Below are positions 24,354-31,382 of a DNA stretch of 36,089 bases, piece by piece. Every line of letters begins with the position of its first letter. Within the stretch, counting starts at the first letter, position 1. Both the position numbers and the translations under genes were made by a program. The notes below the pieces were generated by a model. It was not told the origin of the DNA. It saw only the letters and a list, made by a program, of their open reading frames with translations, and did no database searches. The DNA lies in assembly GCA_903857795.1 (NCBI GenBank), contig CAIOGM010000050.1, forward strand, positions 1 to 36,089, written 5' to 3'. The stretch comes from an uncultured Geobacter sp. (lineage in GTDB: Bacteria; Desulfobacterota; Desulfuromonadia; Geobacterales; CAIOGM01).

Positions 24354-25130
24354 ATGCTTCTGGTCATCGACATCGGCAATACCAATATCGTGCTCGGCGT
24401 GTATCAGGGGGAGCAGCTGGAGAGCGAGTGGCGGGTCGCCACGGACAAGGCCAAGACCCCGGATGAGTACGGTATCCTGGTGCGGAGCCTCTTCGCCTTT
24501 TCCGGACGCGATTTTGCCGATATCGACGCCATCATCATCTCTTCGGTGGTCCCCACCATGACCGGGATCATGGAGCGGTTGGCCCGGCAGTTCTTCAACC
24601 TGAAGCCGTATGTGGTGGGGCCCGGCATCCGGACCGGGATGGTGATCCAGTATGACAATCCCCGCGAGGTGGGGGCGGACCGGATCGTCAACGCCGTTGC
24701 CGGGTACGAGAAGTACCGTACCGCGCTCATCATCGTCGACTTCGGCACCGCCACCACCTTCGACTATGTGAACCGGAAAGGAGAGTACTGCGGCGGGGCC
24801 ATCGCCCCCGGTCTCTCCATCTCCATGGAGGCGCTATTTCAGAAGGCGAGCAAGCTCCCCCGGGTGGAGGTGGTAAAACCCCCTTTCGTCATCGCCAGGA
24901 ATACGGTCAACTCCATGCAGGCCGGCATCGTCTTCGGTTATGTGGGGCTCGTCGACGGGATCGTCACCCGGATGAAGGCGGAGGGGAAGGAAAACCCTTT
25001 CGTCATCGCCACCGGCGGTCTGGCCATGCTCATCGCCCCGGAGTCCCGGACCATTGAGGCGGTGGAAGAGCACCTGACCCTGGAGGGGCTGAGAATACTC
25101 TATGAACGGAATAAACAGGCAGAGGTATAG
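24354..25130 (+). CDS. coaX: Type III pantothenate kinase
   Basis: The product has 258 residues. It phosphorylates pantothenate, the first step of CoA synthesis, and belongs to the ASKHA fold. Visible motifs are the phosphate-binding [19 protein letters not shown], the ISSVVPTMT strand, [15 protein letters not shown], the [13 protein letters not shown] loop and [23 protein letters not shown]. Length is normal. I start at ATG 24354, with a GGGGG tract close upstream, rather than at the TTG three bases earlier. The upstream gap is filled with repeats, so the promoter may lie within them. Distance to the EF-G-like gene is 65 bases. Confidence 0.95.
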   Translation: MLLVIDIGNTNIVLGVYQGEQLESEWRVATDKAKTPDEYGILVRSLFAFSGRDFADIDAIIISSVVPTMTGIMERLARQFFNLKPYVVGPGIRTGMVIQYDNPREVGADRIVNAVAGYEKYRTALIIVDFGTATTFDYVNRKGEYCGGAIAPGLSISMEALFQKASKLPRVEVVKPPFVIARNTVNSMQAGIVFGYVGLVDGIVTRMKAEGKENPFVIATGGLAMLIAPESRTIEAVEEHLTLEGLRILYERNKQAEV

Positions 25131-25177
25131 GTTGAGGCTGAAGACATCTCCTTAACCTCAACCTCAACCTCAACCTG
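25130..25177. repeat. AACCTC hexamer repeat with inverted partner
   Basis: AGGTTGAGGCTGA (25130-25142) is followed by three tandem AACCTC units plus AACCT (25154-25176), giving an imperfect hairpin directly after the coaX stop. The reverse complement of the tandem part is a GAGGTT hexamer run identical in unit to the repeat in the MglA-like coding sequence. Confidence 0.8.
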
Positions 25178-25195
25178 ACTTAAAAGGGGGGTTTT

Positions 25196-27286
25196 ATGGG
25201 CGCGTTTGAAACGACCAAGATCAGGAATCTCGGCATTGTGGCTCACGGCGGGGCGGGCAAAACATCGCTGACCGAGGCCATCCTCTACACCACGGGGATG
25301 ATCGATCGTCTCGGGCGGGTGGACGATGGCACCTCCACCATGGACTTCGAGCCGGAAGAGATCAAACGGAAGATCTCCATCACGTCGGCCCTGGATCACT
25401 GCCACTGGAAGGAACACTCCATCCATATCGTCGACACCCCCGGATACGGCAACTTCATCGCCGATACCCGGGCCTGTATGCGGGCGCTGGACTGCGCGGT
25501 GGTCATCCTCTCCGCCATCTCCGGCGTCAAGGCCCAGACCGAAGAGGTCTGGGCGTGGGCCAACGAGTTCGAGATTCCCCGGATCGCCTTCGTCAACAAG
25601 ATGGACCGGGAGCGGGCCAACTTCTTTCGGGCTATCGATGACATGGAGAAGGCCCTGGGAGCCCGGGGGGTCGCCATCCAGATCCCCATGGGAGTCGAGG
25701 CGAGCTTCTCCGGCGTCATCGACCTGATCCGGATGAAGGCCTTCACCTATGCCGGCGACCAGTCCGGCAGCTGTACGGAAGGGGAGATTCCAGCCGATCT
25801 CCTGGAAGAGGCCCGGCGACTCCGCGAGATGATGGTGGAAACCGTGGCCGAGGCCTATGACGCCCTCACGGAGAAGTATCTGGAAAGCGGCGAGCTGACC
25901 GAGGAGGAGATCCTGGACGGCTTACGGGTTGGCACCATGCGCAACACCTTTACCCCGGTCCTCTGCGGCTCCGCCATGCAGAATATCGGCGTGGCTCACC
26001 TCCTGGATGCTGTCTGCGCTCATCTCCCTTCCCCCCTGGACCGGACCCCGGCCGTGGGGAGCGGCCCCAAGAGCGGCGAGATCGTCCAGCGGGCGCCTGC
26101 CGAGTCGGAGCCGTTCTCGGCCCTGGTCTTCAAGACCACCTCCGACCCCTACACCGGCAAGATCACCATCTTCCGGGTCTATTCCGGTCTGCTCAACTCC
26201 GACTCCCTGATCTACAACTCCACCAAGGATGTTCAGGAGCGGATCGGTCAGCTCTTCGAGCTGGAGGGGAAGAAGCAGAAACCGATCAAGCAGGCGGTGG
26301 CCGGCGACATCGTGGCGGTGGCCAAGCTCAAGGAGACCGTCACCGGCGATACCCTCTGCGACGAATCCAATCCCATCGTCTATGAACCGGCAAAACAGCT
26401 CCTGCCGGTGATCTCCTATGCCATCGAACCGAAGACCAAGGCCGACGAGGACAAGATCCACAATGCCCTCCACCGGATGATCGAGGAGGAGCCGACCCTG
26501 GAGTCCCACCGCGACACCCAGACCAAGGAGATGATCATCTCCGGCATGGGGCAGGTCCACCTGGAGGTCATCGTCGAGAAGCTGAAGCGGAAGTTCGGGG
26601 TGGAGGTGCTCCTCAAGACCCCCAAGGTCCCCTATCTGGAGACCATCCGTGGCAACGCCAAGGTGCAGGGAAAATACAAGAAGCAGTCCGGGGGACGGGG
26701 GCAGTTTGGCGACTGCTGGATCGAGATGTCCCCCACCGGCCGGGGAGAAGGGTACATCTTCGAAGACAAGATCGTCGGCGGGGTCATTCCCCGCCAGTAT
26801 ATCCCGGCGGTGGACAAGGGGATTCATGAGGCGTCCCAGGAGGGGTTCCTGGCCGGCTATCCGGTGGTTGACTTCAAGGTCGCCCTGGTCTACGGCTCCT
26901 TTCACACGGTTGATTCTTCGGAGATGGCCTTCAAGGTGGCCGGTTCCATGGCGTTCAAGAAGGCGATGGAGCTCTGCAAGCCGGTCCTTCTGGAGCCCAT
27001 CGTCACCATGAAGGTCACCGTTCCCGACGAGAGCATGGGGGAGGTCATCGGTGATCTGAACTCCCGGCGCGGCAAGGTGGTCGGGGTGGAGCCCAAGGCC
27101 AACTCCCAGATCATCCGTGCGGTGGTTCCCATGTCCGAGGTGCTGGCCTACTCCAACGACCTCAAGTCGATGACCAGCGACCGGGGGCTCTTCAGCATGG
27201 AATTTTCCCATTATGAAGAGGTCCCCGGTCATATGGCGCAGAAGGTCATAGCCGAGGCGGCCGCGGAAAAGAGCGCCAGGGGATAG
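25196..27286 (+). CDS. Elongation factor G-like GTPase (EF-G2 type)
   Basis: The product has 696 residues with the EF-G domain layout (G domain, II, III with GRGQFGDCW, IV and V). G1 is AHGGAGKT (16-23), unlike the AHIDAGKT of canonical EF-G. Switch I reads EEIKRKISI where EF-G has an ERGITI-type run. G3 is DTPGYGNF (80-87), so Tyr84 stands at the place of the catalytic His of DTPGHVDF. G4 is NKMD (134-137). This matches the EF-G2/EF-G-like subfamily, whose translocation role is uncertain and which can have altered GTPase activity. It starts with AAGGGGGG before ATG 25196, and a terminator follows the stop. I therefore avoid the symbol fusA. Confidence 0.88.
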   Translation: MGAFETTKIRNLGIVAHGGAGKTSLTEAILYTTGMIDRLGRVDDGTSTMDFEPEEIKRKISITSALDHCHWKEHSIHIVDTPGYGNFIADTRACMRALDCAVVILSAISGVKAQTEEVWAWANEFEIPRIAFVNKMDRERANFFRAIDDMEKALGARGVAIQIPMGVEASFSGVIDLIRMKAFTYAGDQSGSCTEGEIPADLLEEARRLREMMVETVAEAYDALTEKYLESGELTEEEILDGLRVGTMRNTFTPVLCGSAMQNIGVAHLLDAVCAHLPSPLDRTPAVGSGPKSGEIVQRAPAESEPFSALVFKTTSDPYTGKITIFRVYSGLLNSDSLIYNSTKDVQERIGQLFELEGKKQKPIKQAVAGDIVAVAKLKETVTGDTLCDESNPIVYEPAKQLLPVISYAIEPKTKADEDKIHNALHRMIEEEPTLESHRDTQTKEMIISGMGQVHLEVIVEKLKRKFGVEVLLKTPKVPYLETIRGNAKVQGKYKKQSGGRGQFGDCWIEMSPTGRGEGYIFEDKIVGGVIPRQYIPAVDKGIHEASQEGFLAGYPVVDFKVALVYGSFHTVDSSEMAFKVAGSMAFKKAMELCKPVLLEPIVTMKVTVPDESMGEVIGDLNSRRGKVVGVEPKANSQIIRAVVPMSEVLAYSNDLKSMTSDRGLFSMEFSHYEEVPGHMAQKVIAEAAAEKSARG

Positions 27287-27297
27287 GGGCGGGTAGC

Positions 27298-27332
27298 GAC
27301 CGACCCCCGCCGGGGGGCGGTCTGATCTTTTT
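27298..27332 (+). terminator. Terminator after the EF-G-like gene
   Basis: GACCGACCCCC pairs with GGGGGCGGTC across a short loop and a TTTTT run follows at 27328-27332. It separates the EF-G-like gene from the SPOR-domain gene. Confidence 0.75.
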
Positions 27333-27366
27333 GGTTCCCGGCCGGTCCGGGTGAGGGAGTGCTGGT

Positions 27367-28422
27367 ATGAAGAGTGTGAGGCAGATGGAAAAGGACGGTC
27401 AGATGGAAACTTCGCGTGAGGCTCTTCTCGGGGGGTGGAGGCGGATTCTCCTGCTGTTGATCCTCGTCCTGCTGGCGCTCTTTGCCTATCTCTATTATTT
27501 CACGGATCTGATCAAGAACCATGGCGCAACGCAGCAGGCGGTCACTACGGGTCGCAAGCCGTTACCCCGCAAGGGAGGGGCGTTGGGCGTCAGCTCATCG
27601 TCAGTAACTGGGGTGCAGGCCGGCGTCTCCTCGGCAAAACAGGGGGTGAAGCCCCTCCCTGCGGCGCCCAAGGGGGGAGCAGTTGTCCCGCCGAAACCGG
27701 TTCCGGTCGCTCCTCAGATCCCGAAACAGGCGCCTCAGGCGGCTCCAGCGCCGAAACCGGTGGCCGCAACCGCTGAACAGCCGAAGAAAGGGGCTCCGCC
27801 GCAACAGAAGAGTGTGGTTCCCCCTCTCCCTGCGGCCGCGGTCGCTCCCAAGAAGCTTATCCCTGTTGTCGCGCCTCCTGCCCCTGTCGCCGTGGCCAAA
27901 CCCCAACCCCCCGCGCCGGCAGTAACGCCCAGCGCCAAGGCGGCGCCGGGGGAGGTCGGTGGCAAGGGGAGCTATGCCGTCCACTGCGGCCCCTTCGTGA
28001 CCCTCCAGGAGCTGGGAGCGGCCCGGGGAGTTCTGAAGAGGGAGGGGTTGACTCCGCTCCTCATTCACGGCCCCCGGCGGCCGACCATCATGTATCGCCT
28101 CTATGTGGCGACGTTCCCCGACGCTCCGGCAGCCGCCGTGGAGCTGCACAAGGTCCAGGCGGCGGCCCCCGGCGCCTTTGTGCTCCCCCTGAACGATGCT
28201 CACGAACTCTTTGCCGGCTCATACCACGAAGAGAAGGGGGCCAAGCAGGAGCAGGAGCGGTTGTCGGCAAAGGGGATAAAGGTGGAACTCCGGCAGGTCA
28301 CCACCCCGGTGGCGTCCCGGCTGCTCACTGCCGGAGCGTTCCCGACCCGGGAGGCGGCGAGCCCCCTGGTCGCTCGTCTGAAGAAGGAGGGGATTCCCTG
28401 CAGCATCACCCGCCATCGCTGA
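27367..28422 (+). CDS. Membrane-anchored tandem SPOR-like domain protein
   Basis: The product has 351 residues. A short cytoplasmic N-terminus (about 25 residues) leads to one membrane helix (RILLLLILVLLALFAYLYYF, about 26-44). A long Pro/Ala/Lys/Val-rich linker (about 55-195) spans the periplasm. The C-terminus has two SPOR-like modules: YAVHCGPFVTLQELGAARGVLKREG with RLYVATFPD, and the second with AHELFAGSYHEEKGAKQEQERLSAKG then RLLTAGAFPTREAASPLVARLKKEG. SPOR domains bind denuded peptidoglycan at division sites. ATG at 27367 has a GGGAG site. The next gene starts one base after its stop. The specific role is unknown. Confidence 0.78.
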   Translation: MKSVRQMEKDGQMETSREALLGGWRRILLLLILVLLALFAYLYYFTDLIKNHGATQQAVTTGRKPLPRKGGALGVSSSSVTGVQAGVSSAKQGVKPLPAAPKGGAVVPPKPVPVAPQIPKQAPQAAPAPKPVAATAEQPKKGAPPQQKSVVPPLPAAAVAPKKLIPVVAPPAPVAVAKPQPPAPAVTPSAKAAPGEVGGKGSYAVHCGPFVTLQELGAARGVLKREGLTPLLIHGPRRPTIMYRLYVATFPDAPAAAVELHKVQAAAPGAFVLPLNDAHELFAGSYHEEKGAKQEQERLSAKGIKVELRQVTTPVASRLLTAGAFPTREAASPLVARLKKEGIPCSITRHR

Positions 28423-28423
28423 C

Positions 28424-29302
28424 GTGGAGCCTGGAGCCGGGAAAGGGGTCGTCAGGCTCTCGCCGGCTGCTGCCCGGTTGGTGGGAGTCGAGGCACGGGA
28501 AGAGGAGCAGCTGGAGTTTCTAGGAGGAAGCTCTTCCCTGCCGTTCTCTGAAACCTGCAGCGTCATCTGTGTTCTGGCGGGGAGCCGGAATCGGCGGGTC
28601 CAGGAGGCGGCGCTTCAGACGCTCCGTTCCATGACTCCGGACAACCTGGCCGAGTTTCTCTCCGACCCGCAGCTGCATCCCCGGTTCCTGGAGTTGATCG
28701 CCCGGGTTCATGCCGGAGATCCTGTCGTGGCCGAACTGGTGGTCTGGCACCCGGCGGTTACGGACTCCACCCGCAAGGCGCTGGAGGGGGCCCCGGCGGA
28801 TTCACTGATCGGCGAGGCTGAGAGTGAGGGGGACGAAGAGGCGCAGCTCACTGAATTCGGGATTCCCGAAAGCGAGATCGACCCGGTGCAGTTCCGGACC
28901 GCCTATCAGCAGGTGCAGCAGCTGGGGATCGGTGACAAGATCAAGATGGCCCTGACCGGCAACAAGGAGTGGCGCACCGTTCTCATCAAGGAGACCATCA
29001 AGCCGATCTGCTGCTCGGTGCTGAAAAACCCCCGGATTACCGAGTCTGAGATCCTCACCATTGCCCGCTCCTCCGTGCAGTATGATGACATCATCCGGAT
29101 CATCTGCGCCAATCGGGAGTGGCTCAAGAAGTATCCGATCCGTAAGGCTCTGGTGGAAAATCACCGGACCCCTCTGCCGGTGGCGTTGAAACTGCTCGCC
29201 ACTCTCGGGGAAAAAGATCTTGCATCACTGGGGAAGAGCAAGAACATCTCGTCGGTGATCGCCACCCAGGCGCGAAAGATGGCCCTGACGAAGCGGAGTT
29301 AA
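28424..29302 (+). CDS. HEAT-like deltaproteobacterial protein
   Basis: The product has 292 residues, predicted mostly helical and soluble. An N-terminal half contains a HEAT-like stretch (RNRRVQEAALQTLRSMTPDNLAEFL). The C-terminal half has a repeated pattern I recall from conserved deltaproteobacterial proteins: KIKMALTGNKEWRTVLIKE, then PRITESEILTIARSSVQYDDIIRIICANREWLKKYPIRKALVENHRTPLPVALKLL, then KDLASLGKSKNIS. Function unknown; likely a protein-binding scaffold. The start is a GTG one base after the SPOR gene stop and has no clear ribosome-binding site, so the true start may be downstream or translation may be coupled. It lies 25 bases before the MglA-like gene. Confidence 0.75.
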   Translation: MEPGAGKGVVRLSPAAARLVGVEAREEEQLEFLGGSSSLPFSETCSVICVLAGSRNRRVQEAALQTLRSMTPDNLAEFLSDPQLHPRFLELIARVHAGDPVVAELVVWHPAVTDSTRKALEGAPADSLIGEAESEGDEEAQLTEFGIPESEIDPVQFRTAYQQVQQLGIGDKIKMALTGNKEWRTVLIKETIKPICCSVLKNPRITESEILTIARSSVQYDDIIRIICANREWLKKYPIRKALVENHRTPLPVALKLLATLGEKDLASLGKSKNISSVIATQARKMALTKRS

Positions 29303-29327
29303 ACCGTATCAGGAAAGGAGAAGTCTC

Positions 29328-30341
29328 ATGGCGCTGTTCAATCATGTCAGCAGGGAAGCAAACGCTAAGATCGTCTACTTTGGTCCCGGGAACGGCGGGA
29401 AGGAGAGCTCGGTCACTCATGTCTATCGGAAACTTAGTCCCGACTCCCGCAGCCCCTTCAAGGCGATGTCGCTGCAGGGGGACCGGATGCTCTGCTTCGA
29501 TTTCCGTCCCGCGGAAAAAGGGATAGACGGGTACAACGTCCGGTTTCATCTCTATACGGTGGTCGATGAGGTTCAGAAGCTGAACAGCTGGAAGATGGCG
29601 CTCAAGGGGGCCGACGGTGTCCTCTTCGTGGCCGATTCCCATCCGGCCAGGCAGAAGGAGAACCTGGACCGGTTGAACGAGCTGCAGGAGCTCCTTGCGG
29701 CGGAGGGGTCCGGTATCGACCAGATTCCCTTGGTGATCCAGTACAACCGGCGCGACATCCCCGACGCCGTCCCCCTGGATGAGATGCAGCGGCGACTCAA
29801 CCGCTTCAACGTCCCGGGTTTTCCCTCGGTCGCCACCAGCGGCGACGGGGTTCTCCCGCCACTCTCCTGCCTGATCAAGATGGTCCTCGGCCGGATCAGG
29901 GAGACACTGGCGGCTAAGGCCAAGGTTGAGGCGGAGGTTGAGGCTGAGGTTGAGGCTGAGGTTGAGGTTGAGGTAGAGGCTAAGGCTGAGGCTGAGGCTG
30001 AGGTTGAGGTTGAGGTTGAGACCGGGGCGATGCCGGAAGCCGCCCAAGAAACGGTGACCGGGGGGGCCGAGGCGTCGGCAGTAATCCCGGAGGTCGATGC
30101 TGCACCCTCCTGCGAAGAGCCTGCAGAGCCGCTCCCTGGTGAAGAAGCGGTTTCCGCCGAAGAAGCTGCCACTGCCGAAGAAGCCGCACCGGAAGAGGAA
30201 GAGTTCCGTCTGGAGATCACCGGGGGGGGCTTTCTGGCCGACGGCAGGCTGACCGTTCCGGTCATGGTCACCGCAGGAGGTGGGTGCCGGGAGTTCAACC
30301 TGGTCATCACCCTTGCCGGGGTCGAGCCGCGCCAGGGGTGA
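29328..30341 (+). CDS. MglA-like GTPase-fold protein with degenerate active site and acidic linker
   Basis: The product has 337 residues. Residues 1-197 resemble the MglA small-GTPase fold (KIVYFGPGNGGKESS, FDFRPAEKG, FHLYTVVDEVQ, ALKGADGVLFVADSHP, LVIQYNRRDIPDA). The P-loop ends in GKE (Lys25, Glu26) where MglA has GKT/S. The PGQ switch is replaced by VDE (79-81), so the catalytic Gln is missing. NKRD is NRRD (140-143). Nucleotide binding or hydrolysis is thus probably impaired. Residues about 199-231 are a Val/Ala/Glu repeat encoded by GAGGTT-type hexamers. A Glu/Ala-rich stretch and a small C-terminal beta-rich domain (FRLEITGGGFLADGRLTVPV) follow. Ends at a strong terminator. Part of the SPOR/HEAT cassette. 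Confidence 0.8.
   Translation: MALFNHVSREANAKIVYFGPGNGGKESSVTHVYRKLSPDSRSPFKAMSLQGDRMLCFDFRPAEKGIDGYNVRFHLYTVVDEVQKLNSWKMALKGADGVLFVADSHPARQKENLDRLNELQELLAAEGSGIDQIPLVIQYNRRDIPDAVPLDEMQRRLNRFNVPGFPSVATSGDGVLPPLSCLIKMVLGRIRETLAAKAKVEAEVEAEVEAEVEVEVEAKAEAEAEVEVEVETGAMPEAAQETVTGGAEASAVIPEVDAAPSCEEPAEPLPGEEAVSAEEAATAEEAAPEEEEFRLEITGGGFLADGRLTVPVMVTAGGGCREFNLVITLAGVEPRQG
29923..30020 (+). repeat. GAGGTT-type hexamer repeat within the MglA-like gene
   Basis: About 98 bases are built from near-perfect hexamers GAGGTT and GAGGCT, which give a VE/AE dipeptide pattern in the protein. The repeat unit is the same as the AACCTC repeat on the opposite strand at 25154-25176. It keeps the reading frame because its unit is six bases. 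Confidence 0.9.
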
Positions 30342-30367
30342 TGAAATCAGCGTAATCTGCAGGGAGG

Positions 30368-30403
30368 CCGCTCACCCGCGTCGGCGCGGGGCGAGCGGTT
30401 TTT
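30368..30403 (+). terminator. Strong terminator after the MglA-like gene
   Basis: CCGCTC (30368-30373) pairs with GAGCGG (30393-30398) and CCCGCG pairs with CGCGGG around a TCGG loop; TTTTT follows at 30399-30403. It closes the cassette before the radical SAM gene. Confidence 0.88.
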
Positions 30404-30436
30404 CTATCTGGGGAGAGCCGCCGGAGGGGACGAAAG

Positions 30437-31318
30437 ATGCCGCAGTACGTCGAACCGCTGTTCCGGCCGCCATCGGAGGCCCGGTCACTCATCTTCCAGA
30501 TTACCATCGGCTGCTCCCAGAACAGCTGCGCCTTCTGCGGCATGTACAAGGGGAAGCGGTTCCGGCTGAGGCCGGTGGCGGAGATCCTGGCGGAGATCGC
30601 CGCCATCCCGAGAGGGTATGCCGCTCAAGTGGATCGGGTTTTTCTTGCCGATGGTGACGCCCTGGTCTACCCCTTTCAGGGGCTCTGCAGCATCCTTGAC
30701 CTCCTTTCTGAAACCTTCCCCCGCCTGACCCGGGTCGGCTCCTACGCCTCCCCCAACAGCCTGACCACCAAGAGTCTGACGGAGCTGGAGAGGCTGCGGG
30801 AGAAGCGGCTCAAGCTCCTCTACTTCGGCCTGGAGTCCGGCGACGACGAGACCCTCCGGGCCGTCAATAAGGGATTTTGTGGAGGCGAGATGGCGGAGCT
30901 CTGCCTCAAGGCGCGGAGCGCGGGGATGAAGCTCTCGGTGACCGCCATCCTGGGGCTGGCGGGAAAGGGGAGGAGTCTGGAGCACGCCCGGGCGACGGCA
31001 GGGTGGGTCAACCGGGTCTCACCGGAGTATTTCTCCCTGTTGACCCTCTTCCTGCGCCACAACGACGAGTTCATCCGCTCCCTGGAGCAGTGCAACCGCC
31101 GGGAGCTGATGGAGGAGGCGCGGGAGATCGTCGGAGAGCTGAACCCGGCCAGGACCATCCTCCGCTCCAACCATGTCTCCAACTTTCTCAACCTGGCGGG
31201 GAGCTATCCCAAGGATCGGGAGCGGCTCATCGCCGACGCGGATAACGCCATGATTCAGGCAGGGCGAATACCGGGGTTCCTTGAGGAGATTCCGGGTTAT
31301 GGGGAGGAGTATTACTGA
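30437..31318 (+). CDS. Radical SAM protein with CX4CX2C motif
   Basis: The product has 293 residues. The 4Fe-4S motif is C26-X4-C31-X2-C34 (GCSQNSCAFCGMYKGKRF), not the classic CX3CX2C. The barrel is recognisable from VFLADGDALVYPF, the GSYASPNSLTTKSLTEL run and YFGLESGDDETLRAVNKG, as in the widely distributed IGCS-N-C-FC-MYK group of radical SAM proteins, whose reaction is unknown. No extra domain is seen. A weak purine-rich stretch (GGAGGGGACG) precedes the start. It stands after a terminator and 64 bases before the pyrophosphatase gene, and may be transcribed on its own or with that gene. Confidence 0.85.
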   Translation: MPQYVEPLFRPPSEARSLIFQITIGCSQNSCAFCGMYKGKRFRLRPVAEILAEIAAIPRGYAAQVDRVFLADGDALVYPFQGLCSILDLLSETFPRLTRVGSYASPNSLTTKSLTELERLREKRLKLLYFGLESGDDETLRAVNKGFCGGEMAELCLKARSAGMKLSVTAILGLAGKGRSLEHARATAGWVNRVSPEYFSLLTLFLRHNDEFIRSLEQCNRRELMEEAREIVGELNPARTILRSNHVSNFLNLAGSYPKDRERLIADADNAMIQAGRIPGFLEEIPGYGEEYY

Positions 31319-31327
31319 TTCCAGGTT

Positions 31328-31353
31328 GTCATCCTGAACGTAGCGAAGGATCT
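31328..31353 (+). repeat. Second copy of the 26-bp interspersed repeat
   Basis: This reads GTCATCCTGA followed by ACGTAGCGAAGGATCT and matches the copy at 2403-2428 (opposite strand) at 22 of 26 bases. It lies just upstream of the pyrophosphatase ribosome-binding site. Confidence 0.7.
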
Positions 31354-31382
31354 TTTTGACCGACATTTTACGGGAGAATACC

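Noticed and set aside
25922-27232. Minus-strand open frame of 436 codons opposite the EF-G-like gene
   Set aside because: It is a codon-bias shadow of a well-supported gene on the plus strand.
29923-30020. Sequencing or assembly artefact in the hexamer run
   Set aside because: The frame continues into a sensible C-terminal domain and a terminator, so the repeat is likely real, though its copy number could be misassembled.
31356-31382. TTG start at 31356 for the pyrophosphatase
   Set aside because: It lies at the edge of the interspersed repeat without a ribosome-binding site. TTG at 31383 has a GGGAG site and begins the conserved domain.
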